Origin: Calvatia gigantea
Lineage: Eukaryota; Basidiomycota; Agaricomycetes; Agaricales; Lycoperdaceae
Assembly: GCA_025093985.1 (NCBI GenBank)
Contig: JACAAK010000014.1
Coordinates: 1,736,001 to 1,800,000 of the forward strand
Reading direction: 5' to 3'
Length of the DNA: 64,000 nt
Both the position numbers and the translations under genes were made by a program. A model generated the notes under the pieces. That model had not been told where the DNA came from. It saw only the letters and a list, made by a program, of their open reading frames with translations, and made no database searches. How positions within the stretch are numbered: position 1 is the first letter of the stretch; every line of letters starts with the position of its first letter. Positions 1 to 11,470 of this stretch are shown one piece after another.

Positions 1-1916
1 GCGAGGTTGGTAGCGACACCATCATAAGGCGAAACCCAATGTCCGGATGTCACTGAACAAGCACTATCGGTGACAACGCTCGTTCCATCCCGTTTAAGAA
101 CAGCTAATCCCAAGAAGTTGAATCCTCAAAGGCCTAACCCACGTTCGTGAAAATCCGGGAACTTACTTTCACGGGTATCGCAGCTTCCAGAAACTTACAC
201 ACGGGACGGAGTCAGTAATCAGAGACAATCCGGGACTTTGTGTAGTGGAAGGGCCTCACTAATGTCCCAAGTCTTGAACCTATCTCGACTATATGCGGGA
301 CTGTTCGAATCCGTAGCAACGACCACTATACGGTACAATATCAGCAAAGCACTCCGTGTTGGAAATTGCTCTCGGAAGAGACTTACATTCTGAGAGATAA
401 GTCCGTGCGGTCGAAGCTAGAACGGGAGTAGGTAACGCCCTTGAGCCGAAGTGAGTGACGGGAGCTGCAGGACGCAGCTCCTAAAAGGAGGAATATAATA
501 GGTGAGAGGTTGGTCCTTCAGGTGCATCTTATCGAAACGAAGGGCTCAGGAAGTTTGTCTTCCTTCCTATTTATCTATCCATGAGATACCCACAGGCCCT
601 CACCACCCAAGCTTTATTATTCAGTTCGAGACACAAACGTTCTAATCGATTAGTACATGCCTCCTGTTACTCGCCACACAAAAAGAGGGCGCACGCAGTC
701 CCACGTCCTAATTCATCATTATTAACCTGGGATCCCAGCCAGAGATCTAAAATTATAGACCCCAACAGCTGACCGCTTCGGCAAAGTCGAATTTTGCCCC
801 GTTGGGCTATTGTCGCCCGTTCTACCTGGGTTTGGCATGTGTAATCACTCCGCAAATGTTTATCAAGAAGAAAGATACCATATGTTCCTCTGTCTTCCAC
901 TTCAGAAGTAAGTATTCAGTTTATGATCAGGCGGATCCGGTTGCCAGGCGTAAACGCTCCAATGGCATGCGTTCTTGCCAGACTGTGGTAAGTTTTGTCC
1001 GAGGTTATCACGGGCCATTAAGAACTATGATCATTTCTTGTGCTATGAGGGTGAACTCAGTGTGTTATCATATATGCTGTCACTATAAATGTATACCATG
1101 TACGACATCACGTCTGTCTGCTCGAGGGAGGATCATCGACTCGGAGCTCGCAGTGCGGTCCTGACTCGAGTTCCGGATGAGGACCAAGAACAAAGCTATG
1201 ATTGCGTTGGAGAGCACATACGCGAATCTGTGATGCAAGGTGGGACAATCAACCACACAAATGACCATCAAAACATTGAAGGTCTATAGCTGCCACTGCA
1301 GCTCATGTGAATCACAGATACGAACTCATTGCGGTGACGTCTTTGCACTATTTATCAATCTGTTATTATTAGCCAGTGACCGTGTGGGTACGGAAAGAAC
1401 ATTAGACATTGCACATGTCATTTAGGGGGATCTAGATGGATGGTTGGGAAGACGGAAGAGGTTCCTGATGGCTTGGGTTTGAGCTGGAAGGTGGGAACAT
1501 GGACAGGCCCTTCTATCATTGCGTTTTGTCTATGATATGTGGTATCCCGCCAAGGAGAGGAGTCAATTAATCAAAAGTGACCTGCGACGTTCTCTTTCGG
1601 GATAGAAATAGCCTAGGATAAACGAGAGGTTAGGCAGTGTACACAACATAACACCCGCAACACATCACGCTGTGCCACGAGAGATTGCCCCCCACTCTTA
1701 TCATCGCCAGGTACGGCGCTCAGAGTTTTGCACGGAGAGCGTGTGGCCTCTGGGTCTTGGTACGGGATGATCCTTAGCTCGAACACCACAAGAAAGTCAA
1801 ATAAGAATTGCTTTGAGGGAATAAATACAATACTCTGTAATGCAAGAAATCGCAATAAGCTACAAGGATGAATGTCAAAAAAGTGTCCGTAGTCGCCATC
1901 GAATCATAGGTCCAAG
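1..1916. other. stretch without a recognised gene
   Basis: No reading frame above about 120 codons looks like a protein on either strand. I recognise no conserved motif, tRNA cloverleaf, transposase or repeat shared with the rest of the window. The short open frames have no convincing splice signals linking them. The segment ends at the stop codon of the kinesin gene, so its right edge includes that gene's 3' untranslated region. It could hold intergenic DNA, unrecognised non-coding RNA or old transposon debris. Confidence 0.5.
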
Positions 1917-4302
1917 CTACGATCGCGCTCCCTTCTTGGCAGTATTTATCTGTGTGTTATTAACCTACCAAAAGCCCATCAGTCAATATGATAGGAGTTA
2001 GGTAAAAGAAAACAGCGCACCTTTGTCGCAAACCTCAACGAAGTCAACGATTCGTTAAAATGCACAGCCAACGGCGACAAATTCAAAAACATCTAGAAGA
2101 TAAAATATATATAAGAGGAAAGTAAAACCAAACTACACCTCAAAAAAAAAAAAAAACAACTCACCAGAGTCTTCGAATTCCCACTCAACGAATTCTGCAA
2201 CAAATACGTCAACTTCGAATTCCTATACGGCACATGCCCACCCCCACCCCCGCCTGTCCCTTTCGAATCCCCAAGTGCAGCAATAACATCCCCAAGCGCA
2301 CTCAAACTCTTATTAATACTCCTCGTCTCCCTCACCCTCTCCTTCTCCGGTAAGCCCTTCCCCGGCCCCGAGGCAAAACTCACATTCAACCTCTCACTCC
2401 CCGCCAAATCCACCAAATTCAAACACCCCTCACATTTCTCCCCTGTACCCTCCACACCTCCCTCCGGAAACCCCACATTCACACCTGATATCCGGAGAGT
2501 AAAAACGGAGTGGGAACGAGATGAACGTTCGTTCATGAGTGTCGCTGCGACGCTGCGACGTGAATGGGCTAAGGAGAGGAGTGAACGGACTTGGGAAGGT
2601 GAATGGAGTGGTACGATGGTGAGATCTGTTACGCGTGTGGTGTTAGTTTTGGGGTCGTGTTTGATTTCGTGTTTCTTTTTATCGAATTCGGCTTTTCCGA
2701 GGAGGTCGTTGATGGTTTCGTTGTACTGCCAAATTGAAAGAGTGAGTGAGTGGATGAAAAAGGCAGAGTGAGAGAGAAGAGAGCGTACGATTTCAAGGAA
2801 TTGACCTTCGATATGATATTCCCAACCTTTACTCTTCATCTCTCTTGCAACTCTAAAAACCTGCTCAACCGCGCGGGGGATCATACCCGCCATCCCCTCC
2901 GTCTGCGCACCTTCCATCGTGAACGACTTCCCAGACCCAGTCTGCCCATACGCAAAGATACACACAGTTATACCCATCCATACAACTCTGCGCCAACAAC
3001 GAAATCTCCTCAAACACCTCCCCCTGAGTCGCGCCTGGCTCGAAAACATGGTCAAATGTGAAATTGTAAACTTCTTTTCTTTCTTGGCCTGTTGCGCTTT
3101 CGCTTGTGGATGTTAGGACTATTTCTTTATGATTCTGTTTGTCGGGGAAGGACATGGAGGCTTGGACTTTTTCGATGTCTTCAGGGGTTGGTGTCGATTT
3201 TTTTGATGATGATGATGATGAGGATGAGGAGGAAACCGATTGAAGCGCGGGGTTATTCGCGAAATCTGAAGGCAATACCGGCCTCACACGACAAAACACT
3301 CGAATATTACCTTTCAACTCTTGCACCATATTATGCAATTTCCTCCTCACGATCTCACTCTCCAAAATCTCTTGCTTCAGCTCCGCGATCGTCCTCTGGT
3401 TCTCCTCGAGTTTGAATTGATACTCCGCCACTTGGTCCGCGTATTGTTCGTTCTGCCTCTGTAGATCCTCGTTCTGGTTTTGTAGTGTTTGGATTTGTGA
3501 CTTGAACTGAAGTTGTACGGCATCCGATCGCCCGACGACTTGGCTCAACTCCCGTACCACACCCCTCTCCTTCTCCAAATCCTCTCTGCAAATTTCGAGG
3601 TCTTCACTGACTTCCTGTAACTCGTGTTCCCGATTCCTCACATCCACCTCCAACTGCCGAATTTCCTTCGCATGTTTGTTCCTAACCTCCTCCAACTCTT
3701 CAGAAAAATTAACAAGTTCCTTCTTCCTCTGCACAAATTCCTGCGAAGCCAGTTCCTGTGAGAGGAGTAGATGACCAGATTGGATATTGGCGAGTTTAGT
3801 GCGTTCAGCATCCAAATCCGCAGCGAGAATGGCTGCATCCGCCGCTTTTGCAGGATCTAGTGCTGCGTTTGTCGTCGTCGTCGTCCTCTTGGATATCGAT
3901 ATTGGGGGACCACGGGTAGGAGGTGCGCTTGCTCCTCTAGCTCTAGCACGAGTCGTCCGAGCTGTTGATAATGCAGGGGGTCTTGGTTTTCGTCAACGGT
4001 TTCGGGTGGTGAAGTGCACCACTTGCTCCCCCAGCTCCAGGTCCCGAACCAGAAACGGATCTAACACCATTCGTAGCCGCTCGCGCGGGTTGTAGAGGTC
4101 TCGTAGGCCGCGTAGTACCCACAGCAGCTACTTTTCTTCTTGGTTCGGCGGCATCCTCTTCTTCTTCTTCGTCGTCTTCCTCGATGATAGCTTTACGTTT
4201 GAGACTGCGAGTTGTGATGGTGGTAGGCATGCCTGGTGGGGGTCCTATGTTTTCCGTTGTTGTAGGTGACGAACTGCGTAGTCTTGATGGTAGCCGCGAC
4301 AT
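1917..4302 (-). CDS. kinesin-14 (C-terminal motor, minus-end-directed; Kar3/KlpA type)
   Basis: This is a microtubule motor of the kinesin-14 class, acting in spindle assembly, karyogamy and minus-end transport. The N-terminus (start 4302) is basic and Ser/Pro-rich. A long coiled coil (about 3815-3330) follows, then the motor domain at the C-terminus beginning with [14 protein letters not shown], an order diagnostic of kinesin-14. Visible motor motifs are the P-loop GQTGSGKS, switch I NERSSRSH and switch [12 protein letters not shown], then [15 protein letters not shown]. Three introns can be read: 2726-2788 (63 nt), 2093-2164 and 1965-2020. The last exons give [20 protein letters not shown] and [11 protein letters not shown], the classical motor end, with stop at 1917. 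Total about 730 residues. Two frame breaks are present, near 3976-3980 (a C run on the coding strand) and near 2961-2967 just before the P-loop. Each is repaired by one base, so either sequencing error or an inactivated gene. The first might instead be a short intron. Confidence 0.93.
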
Positions 4303-4437
4303 TTTCGTTATGGCAAACGCGGACGCCGAGTGAAAGGGATCACGCGAATCAACCAGACGCGTTTGATCACGTGATGGTGCAATAACCCTAATATGTGATT
4401 TAATTTCAATTCAATTTGATTTACTCTGAAACGACCA
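4303..4437. promoter_or_regulatory. bidirectional promoter between kinesin-14 and Mid1 genes
   Basis: The 135 bp between two divergent start codons must serve both genes. It contains ACGCGT at 4357-4362, the MCB element bound by MBF-type G1/S regulators in fungi. It also contains the palindrome ATCACGTGAT at 4366-4375, whose CACGTG core is an E-box for bHLH proteins. The motifs are read directly from the sequence; their use here is inferred. A cell-cycle element next to a spindle kinesin would be consistent with known expression patterns. Confidence 0.5.
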
Positions 4438-6049
4438 ATGCTACTACCATCGACGCCTGCTGCTGCTGCTGAGTCTAATCACCCCATTTATTATTATATC
4501 CACAGACGCACAGTCAACACGCATTCCACTCTCCTTGAACACAGTCTCCGTCTCAAATTCTGCATCTTCATTCTCAATTCCAGGCCAGGATGAACTCACC
4601 ATCACCGTTGCGCTGTGCTCGGCCCCGTCACCATCTCCACGATTCTTCGTTTCCAATAGTACCAACTCTGCTATAGAGGACGATCCTGGACCCGCTGGCG
4701 GTAAGGACGTCCGTGAGATGGTTCTGCAGGATGGATTTGGTCAAGTGGAAGGGAGCGTTCCTTGAGTGGGGGTGTGCTTGCAGTGCAAGGTCTGCCTCCA
4801 GGAGCGTCTTTTGAAGTTGGTGTGTCGAATGATGGTACGTTGTGGAGAGGGAGCGTTACTCCCTTGTTTATATGTGATTGCTCCTTTGCTTACCATGTTT
4901 TGTTTTCCAACAGGCCCCCTTCACGACATTTTACTCAACGACCCGCTCTTCGGTGATTCAACGAGTAACCAAGCCATCCTCTTCTCCCATACCTTCACCG
5001 ACCCACCAAACCTCCCCAAACCTCAATACCCCAATTACACACTCCCAGCCGCAGACTCCCCTTTACCCCCTCCCCCATCCTCTCCCCCCAATCTCACACT
5101 AATCGTCACCACCAACTCTCCTCCTCTCCTCCGCACCGCATGTTTCCTCAACTCCTCAGCGGTACCCACAACTGGCACAATCGTCAACACCTCCCTCTGG
5201 CTACGCACCCCTCAAGAAGGCTGGCGCACCGAATACCTTTTGGGCGGTCTCCTCCCCTCTACAAACTACACCGCCTTCATCATCCAAGACCAACATAAAA
5301 TCTCCGGTCCAGTTCACTTCCTCACCAAATCCGCTTCTTTCTCATGCACACTCGTTCACGCACTTCCTTACTGCCCTTCTACAACCTACGCTCTCCCTCT
5401 CCCCCCGCCACCACTTTTACCTCCTGGCGCAGGTTCTGATTCGTTCCCGATATACGACTCATCCACTCTCCCAACTCAACTCCCCACCCAACTCCTCAGC
5501 GTCCTCACTAACTTCACAACTTCCCTATCCACATTCGCTTGTGGAAGGGACTGGTACTCTCCCCTCGTAGACTGCTCAGACTGCGCTCGCGAATATCGTA
5601 AATGGCTCTGCGCGAGTTTATTCCCCCGATGTACTGAACCCAGTGCGTCTAATACTGAATTTATCACTCCCGATCCTAGTTCTACTGGACTCGTCAACGC
5701 TGGTCCTCCTCCCTCTTCCTCTCCCCCTCCACAACAGCAGGGACAGCAACAGCAGCAACAGGCGGTGTTTTCAGCTCTCGCACCAATCCCAACCCAACCT
5801 CCTTTCTCAACCCAACTAGGCTATACAATATCACCATACACTAAACTCCTGCCCTGCATCGAACTATGTACATCCGTTGATCGTGCTTGTCCACCTTTTC
5901 TTGGGTTCCGGTGTCCTTCTGTGAAGTTTAACGGCGCGGCGAGTTATGGATTTGGGTATGTGGATAGTGCGGATGGAGATGAGCACGGAGGGGTTGTACC
6001 CGGGGGTGTACAGGACCGATGGGGGAATGTTTGGTGTAACGCCGGGTGA
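4438..6049 (+). CDS. MID1: Mid1-like stretch-activated calcium channel subunit
   Basis: Mid1 is the secreted or membrane-tethered regulatory partner of the Cch1 calcium channel in fungi. A leucine-rich signal peptide (LLLLLSLITPFIIIS, probable cleavage after DAQ) lies near 4455-4510. It is followed by a Ser/Asn-rich extracellular part with many N-glycosylation sequons. The C-terminal Cys-rich region has CGRDW, CSDCAREYRKWLCASLFPRC and CIELCTSVDRACPPFLGFRCP, the hallmark of the family. One intron, 4835-4913, joins VSNDG to PLHDILL. A Pro/Gln tract sits near 5715-5765. Total about 510 residues, usual for the family. Two frame breaks occur. The only nearby ATG (4438) is one base out of frame with the signal peptide, around the CTG repeat 4456-4471. 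The frame changes again at about 4764-4767 between GQVEGSVP and SGGVLAVQGLPPG. Both sides match the family pattern, so these are indels, not introns. Confidence 0.88.
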
Positions 6050-6192
6050 AAAGTTAGGTCCCTTCCATATGCCCGTGAAGGGACTTCACCAATGACTTTA
6101 TTTTATCGCTCGCACGTTATACAAGTTACATATCCTCGGACTCTCCCCCTCAACCACACCGCTTTCCTTCATAAATATTGCCCCCCTTTCCC

Positions 6193-7248
6193 CTATTTAT
6201 GTGCGCACTCCCTTAACCACCTTTGCGTCCGGATCACTTTCAAATGTACCCCAAACCTCGTCGCGACCCACGTCTGGTACAACTTATCCTTCGTTGTCCT
6301 CCCTTCATCCTTCTCCCTCTCCGCCTCCTCCCCTCCTTCTCCCCGGTGTTGTCCTTGAATTTCTGCGTTGTCGGCATTACTACAAACACTCGTACCCTCA
6401 CCTCCTTCGTCTTTATCTCTGGCTCGGCTCTGCTTCTTCCTTAACACACGCCTCCCTCTCCCCCTCGCATTATCAACTTCAACATATCGAGTATTATCAA
6501 AGCAACCATAGACAGACGCAGGCGCAGTCGTGGCAGCAGCGATGGTGGTAGTAGTAGCAGACCAAGTGGGAGGGTACCCATATCCCATCCAGTCAAACCC
6601 CGCTTCCATTTCCTCCGGCTCTGATACGAATTGAGGAGAAAAGAATGGACTACAACTCGTCTGCGACGGCGACTGTGGTAAGTTGAACGTTTCCCAATAC
6701 GCCCCTGGAACCGTTCGTGTCCTTTCCTTCGTCGTCGATCTCAATCTAGGACTTCTTTCACTCCCGCTGTCGATTTGACCATCTGGATACTGTACGCCCT
6801 TCCCAGACAGAGTTGGAGTTGTGGCACGTCGAGGTGTCGGAGGGAAGATAGGCGGGAACGGTCTGTGGTCGGTATCATACACATAATGCAGATCTGGCTT
6901 ATCTCGACACCCAGTACCACCGCGAGTTCCACCACCACCACCACCACTACCAGTACCAGTACTACCGCTGTGGTCATTTACGTACCCATGACCATAGCCT
7001 GGTGTATAACCGTAGTATGAAGGAGAAGAAGAAGATCGAGGAAGATAACTCTCATCCATAATCCTCCGAATTTCTCTCGCTTCTTCCTCTCTTCTCCTCC
7101 TATCCTTCTTGGAAGAAGAAGAAGTGGAAGGGGCATTGAGATTGGACGCCTTGGTGCGCAGGGTTGTACTCCACATTGTGCGACGTTCTAGGAGAGGGTA
7201 TAGTAGGACTGCCCCACTTCTGCCAGAGGTGTATGCAGCACTGGACAC
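6193..7248 (-). CDS. hypothetical low-complexity protein, 351 residues
   Basis: One uninterrupted frame begins with MSSAAYTSGRSGAVLLYPLL and ends at 6193. I recognise no family. It has a basic, Arg/Glu-rich helix around residues 45-65 (KKDRRRREEEAREIRRIMDE). A Ser/Tyr/Gly-rich segment with a Gly run follows, then a Thr/Ala-rich stretch, and a charged C-terminal third rich in Glu, Lys and Arg. There is no clear signal peptide or membrane span. The gene is convergent with Mid1 (143 bp between stops). Its start codon lies just 14 bp from the edge of repeat A1, so its promoter would lie within sequence that also occurs at 12.4 kb. Confidence 0.55.
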   Translation of the reverse strand: MSSAAYTSGRSGAVLLYPLLERRTMWSTTLRTKASNLNAPSTSSSSKKDRRRREEEAREIRRIMDESYLPRSSSSPSYYGYTPGYGHGYVNDHSGSTGTGSGGGGGGTRGGTGCRDKPDLHYVYDTDHRPFPPIFPPTPRRATTPTLSGKGVQYPDGQIDSGSERSPRLRSTTKERTRTVPGAYWETFNLPQSPSQTSCSPFFSPQFVSEPEEMEAGFDWMGYGYPPTWSATTTTIAAATTAPASVYGCFDNTRYVEVDNARGRGRRVLRKKQSRARDKDEGGEGTSVCSNADNAEIQGQHRGEGGEEAEREKDEGRTTKDKLYQTWVATRFGVHLKVIRTQRWLRECAHK

Positions 7249-7261
7249 TCTCTCGAGTGGT

Positions 7262-8834
7262 GGGGGGGGGGGTTGTTGTGGGTTGGCGTTGAATGGGACT
7301 TTTCTCTGTTTTACCGTGCATTTTATCTCTTCTTCTTCGATACTTCATACACTCATCATGGTTGTTCAAAACACACGGATAAGACCAACACAGAAGTATA
7401 GAATGTGCTAAAGCGAGAGTGTGAGCATGTGTGCGTGCATCGACCTTGGGGTGTGCGGGGATGCGGGGAAAGAGGTTGCAATGACCACGACTTTGTATAG
7501 TCGGTGGTTTTATACAAGAATTTTTATTGCGATTTTGATTGATGGAGTCAAAAACGAGCCGTTTTTGCCTTACCAAAGACAGCTATTGAACACGTTGAAT
7601 GCTCGTGCCGCCGCCTCAGCTGTGGCTTGACCGTGACTATCACATTGCGTCTCGTCACTCAGTACTCAGCACTCAGCTGTCGTCCAAAAGTCATTGCGTT
7701 CTGAACCAGAACCAAAAGTCTAAGTAATATCTCAGAGTTCGGACGTGGTTGCAGAGCGTGCTCTTCCGGCCATTAGTGCAAGTGTATGAAACGAGGGGGT
7801 GCACCTAGGCCCTACTATGATCCTTTAGCCAATTTCCGAAAATGAAAGGCAGGAGATACAACCTGGTTTCAAGACAGCATCCATAAATCAAATCGAAAAG
7901 TTAAAAAGCGCACTTGGGTGCTCCAACATAAAAGGGTACAAGCCCCACCTTGAGAGGATGCTCTCTTTCTGGCGCGGGTGGTTTTTCAAAAACAACCGTA
8001 CACTCATTCGCACGTCAGAAAGAGGACATCGCACAATGTCAGAGCGTGGTTTCCGAGATTCCGCCACTGCAAGCGAGGGCAAAACAATGAGGACAAGCGC
8101 TCTATGGTCAAGGGTCAAACAGATCGAAAAGCGTCCATCTTTCCACCTGATACGGTAGTTAGAAATGTACCCATACTAAAACAAATTTGGAGCATTCCAA
8201 CACAAGGATGGGCGGGAATTCTGCCACTCTACAATCCTTGTGGCTGAACACCTCTCCTGATTGCAATGGTTGATACCAGCAAACACATACTTAACTTACA
8301 TTGTCCTCACTTCCGAAGTCCAAATTTCCGGTGCTCCCTTCGCGCGCTAACAGATTAGCATTTGAAATATCTGTCCACCACAATTATGTGGGATCCGACA
8401 CTGGAAGAGTTGAAAAAGCAAAAGCGGTAGGTATTTGTCCGGCCTTAATATTTTGGGTTTACTAGTCGTAGCACGAGGTTCTATGCCAAGATCTAAGGGC
8501 CGTGGGTTGTTGCAATGTGAGAGATTATTTGCACCAGGTGATAGAGCCGGAACAAAGATTAAGGTCTACGACTGTCGGCGCAGTACATAACGATTAGTGA
8601 GGGTAGGGAAGACAATAACCCCTTTGAATAGTCCTCGGTTTTCCAGTTCTTCTGGGAAACCCTATCAAGTGACAGCCAGGGATCAAAGGCTGTCATGTAA
8701 ATATGAACAAGTCATACACGCCAGAACTGGAATAACCATTCAGTAAAAAGACCTCCACGCCCATCATACAGAGTGACGTCAGCAGTGTTGATCCGACTTA
8801 GAATATCAAGGCATTCAGATCGATCTTGTTGGGA
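7262..8834. repeat. A repeat, copy 1 (upstream-gene flank plus 3' end of the NACHT gene)
   Basis: This segment is similar throughout to 12433-14538. It starts at a G run (7261-7272) and includes a GT/CA-rich stretch near 7400-7480 and the sequence around 7630-8610. After 8618 the second copy has about 325 extra bases, then similarity resumes to 8834. Small substitutions and short indels separate the copies, so the duplication is not recent. No intact reading frame is recognised apart from the NACHT remnant at its right end. Confidence 0.85.
8712..8834 (-). pseudogene. remnant of NACHT NTPase gene, last ~40 codons only
   Basis: The strand complement encodes the same C-terminal stretch (VLSRINTADVTLYDGRGGLF, ending ..EWLFQFWRV) found at the 3' end of the NACHT gene at 14416-16256. 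Similarity stops abruptly at 8834, where the second copy continues into the rest of the NACHT coding region. About 1.7 kb of the gene has therefore been deleted here. The breakpoint joins directly to sequence flanking the FAD oxidoreductase gene. Confidence 0.8.
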
Positions 8835-9111
8835 CATCCTCCTTTCGGAACTCACCGAGAAAGTAGAGTGCCATGATAAATGTTAATGATGAATCAAGGG
8901 AGGTCTAGCAAATTACTGCAACACCCACGGTGGAAATTTTCCTTTGGGACATCCCGGTGGTATATATTGCCATGTTCATCTATACATCACGACAGAACTC
9001 TGCTTGCAAAGCACTCTGTAGCAGTGCCTTCGAAGGGTAGGGTTTTAATGAAACTCAATATATTTTCATTCTTAATCATCCCCAGCAAAGTAGACCAAGC
9101 ACCTGATATAC
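8835..9111. other. diverged 3' flank of FAD oxidoreductase copy 1
   Basis: There is no gene here. From about 8880 the sequence resembles, with many differences, the 16350-16529 flank of the second cassette copy. This makes it the old spacer between NACHT and the FAD gene after the NACHT deletion. Confidence 0.6.
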
Positions 9112-10862
9112 CTAATGTTTCCAAGTTGTGAGGTAGTGCTCTGGTAGCCATTCCGGCGCCTTCCATTCGTTCCCTATTATTTTGGATGTAATCATCCCCG
9201 CCACGACCTCAGCTCTTTGATGCACAGTCAACCACTTTGTGTAGAGGCAGGATAAGAGTGAACGTACGCAGCAAAGGCTCGGGGCATCCCGTGACCCGTA
9301 AATCCCCCAGCGATATATTGACCTTCTAACCACTCAAGTGGACCTACGATAGGTGCACCGTTGGGCGTAAAGCCCATGATACCAGTCTACTAAGTGGTGA
9401 GTACTCAAATCACCTGTCCAACTGTTGAGCTCCAAGGACCCACCCATTCCATCTCCGGCTCCCTGTCCTCCTCAAACATCCCCGTACCCGCAAACAAATC
9501 CGGCAAAAACCCTCGCAAGGTCTTGCTCACCTGTTCATTGAGCACACTGTCATCCATCGTGTACTGATCCAACCCGGGACCGGCTGTATCGCGCCCTCCT
9601 CCAAGGATCACCAATGGTGGCTTGTATCCCTTCTCATCCTTCTCTTCTGGTCGAGGGAACCAGTACTCGTAGCCCCAGTTCACTTGCCAAGAACGACGCT
9701 GGAGACGCTCAAGCGAGGTTTTAGCGCGGAGCGCAATGACTTGGCCTCGCGTTGGTATTATACGATCTTGAAACTGTGGTAGCAGGTACGATGCATACGC
9801 ATTGGTGGCGTGGACGACGTTCTTGCAGGTGAGTGCACCCCTAGGGGTCGTCACAATCCATTTCCTGTCTTGATATGTTGAAGAAGGGGGAGTTGGGGTA
9901 ACGGACGTAACAGGTGTGAGAGTGTGTAGTTTCAGTCTGAACGGTGATTTCGCAGAGGACGAGATGTTGTAAAGACCAGAGACAAGCTTGAGCGGCCAAA
10001 GATTGTATGAGGGAAAGAAGACGCCTGGGTAGTTGATTCCGTAGGTCTGATGGAGCATATATATGAGCAATACGAAGCATGAAGGCAGGAAAACATGGCG
10101 CAGACCTCAAGTACCGTCTGCCTGTCCAAGAACTTGACATCCTTCAGGCCTACACCACCCTTCTTAGCATCTTCATAGTCTTGCGAGGCAAGCGAGGCCT
10201 CTTCCTCGGTGTAGAACAGCGTGACGTGGTCACCCTTCACAAGGTCAACGGCTTCAGTCCACCCATGCGAGCGAATGGTATCAACAATCGACGAGGAGAC
10301 ATAATCCTCGAGGAGATAGGTCTTTCTGGCATTCTCTGACCCATAAGCACGCTCTCGTCGTGCGTAGCCATTGAAGGGGTTGCGAGTGAGGTGGCCGCCG
10401 TTTCTCCCCGTTGCACCCGAACCTAAATGTATTGGAAAGAGGTTGCTAGCACGGTCAATGCCTGTTTGACATTCATTCAGAGTACGAGAGGTGGAGGTAC
10501 TCACAGAACTCGCGTGCTTCCAATACGACAACCTTGATATCATCCCCTGAATAACCCTGAGTGTCTAGTTGTCGTTGGAGATGGTATACCGCCGAAATTC
10601 CTGTAATTCCAGATCCAATAACACACACGTGTATATCCTCATTTCCAAAACCCAAATTTCCGGTGCTCCCCTCGCGTGCTAGTGGGTTGGCATTTGGGGT
10701 ATCTGTCCAATACGATTTGGTGGGACCCGACACTGGAAGAGTCGACCACGCTGGTCGGGGCTGAGAATTATTAGAAAGCAAGAAGGGTAACTGTTCGGCC
10801 AAGATTTGGGTGTTTGTTATTGCGAGTATTGTGAGGACAATGATGCAGGATCCTATGGGCAT
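9112..10862 (-). CDS. FAD-dependent oxidoreductase (DAO family), cassette copy 1
   Basis: A 499-residue flavoprotein of the DAO superfamily, which oxidises amines or amino acids; the substrate is unknown. Five exons: 10862-10505, 10422-10106, 10046-9444, 9386-9268 and 9214-9112. The N-terminus is a likely signal peptide (IIVLTILAITNTQILAEQ), suggesting secretion or the endomembrane system. The Rossmann motif VCVIGSGITGISAVYHL and the following VVVLEAREFC bind FAD. SGATGRNGGHLTRNPFNGY across the first splice junction is the family's second conserved block. The C-terminal FTGHGMP with AEVVAGMI closes the FAD site. All frames are open and the splice sites canonical, so this copy looks functional. 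It differs from the other two by scattered substitutions (for example Leu for Ile in AEQLPF) and lies between a deleted NACHT gene and a truncated F-box gene. Confidence 0.87.
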
Positions 10863-11470
10863 TGACGAAAGATTGACCCCGCTCGGAGATGGTCGAGGTT
10901 CCGAGTTAAAAGTCTCAAGGCCGAAGGGGCGGAGAACGGTCCAGAATCGGAGCTGATGTGATAACATTGCAGGGTTGCCTCACATAAACAAAGGTAGCTC
11001 TGGTCGTCCCCTTGCCACTCTAGCGCTTACATAGCTCCCGAACAGCCGGATTAGCAACTACAGTATTTGCAGGGGAAGGTCAGGAGATCCTGAGTAGTAC
11101 TACGGGTACAGAGAAGAGCTGGAAAGGCAGACCCTAAGACGAATAAATGGTAGCAAGAAGAGGGCATTTCAAAAGCAATGTTGAATGTTGAACTCTTGTT
11201 ATCAATTTATCGAAGATTCATGGTTCTAGACACCATGGCATCTGGGTGTAACGTTTCCAATGTGGCGTCCTTGCGTATCCGCTTCGGAAGTCCTGACACC
11301 ACCTAAAATATTTTCCTCATCCTCTCCTTGATAGTAACAAGAAGCTTTTCCCAGTCTGCGGAAACACTTTTAAGAACCCAAGAGCAACGCAGAGGGATAC
11401 ACACGAATAGAATTATATCTAAGCAGAAAATTCTAAGGGGATACACGTCTAAGAAGAAAACCTCCGGATT
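10863..11470. other. FAD1 / F-box spacer
   Basis: No gene is visible. The segment is homologous to the spacer at 18281-18947 and, inverted, 47855-48521, but is more diverged, with several indels around 10900-11130. It must contain the promoter of the FAD gene and the 3' region of the F-box gene. Confidence 0.55.

Noticed and set aside
300..320. gttcgaatcc resembling a tRNA T-loop
   Set aside because: No matching acceptor, D or anticodon stems could be drawn around it.
581..1425. Several overlapping open frames of 60-120 codons on both strands
   Set aside because: No motif, no splice connection, random-looking composition; lengths expected by chance in non-coding DNA of this GC content.
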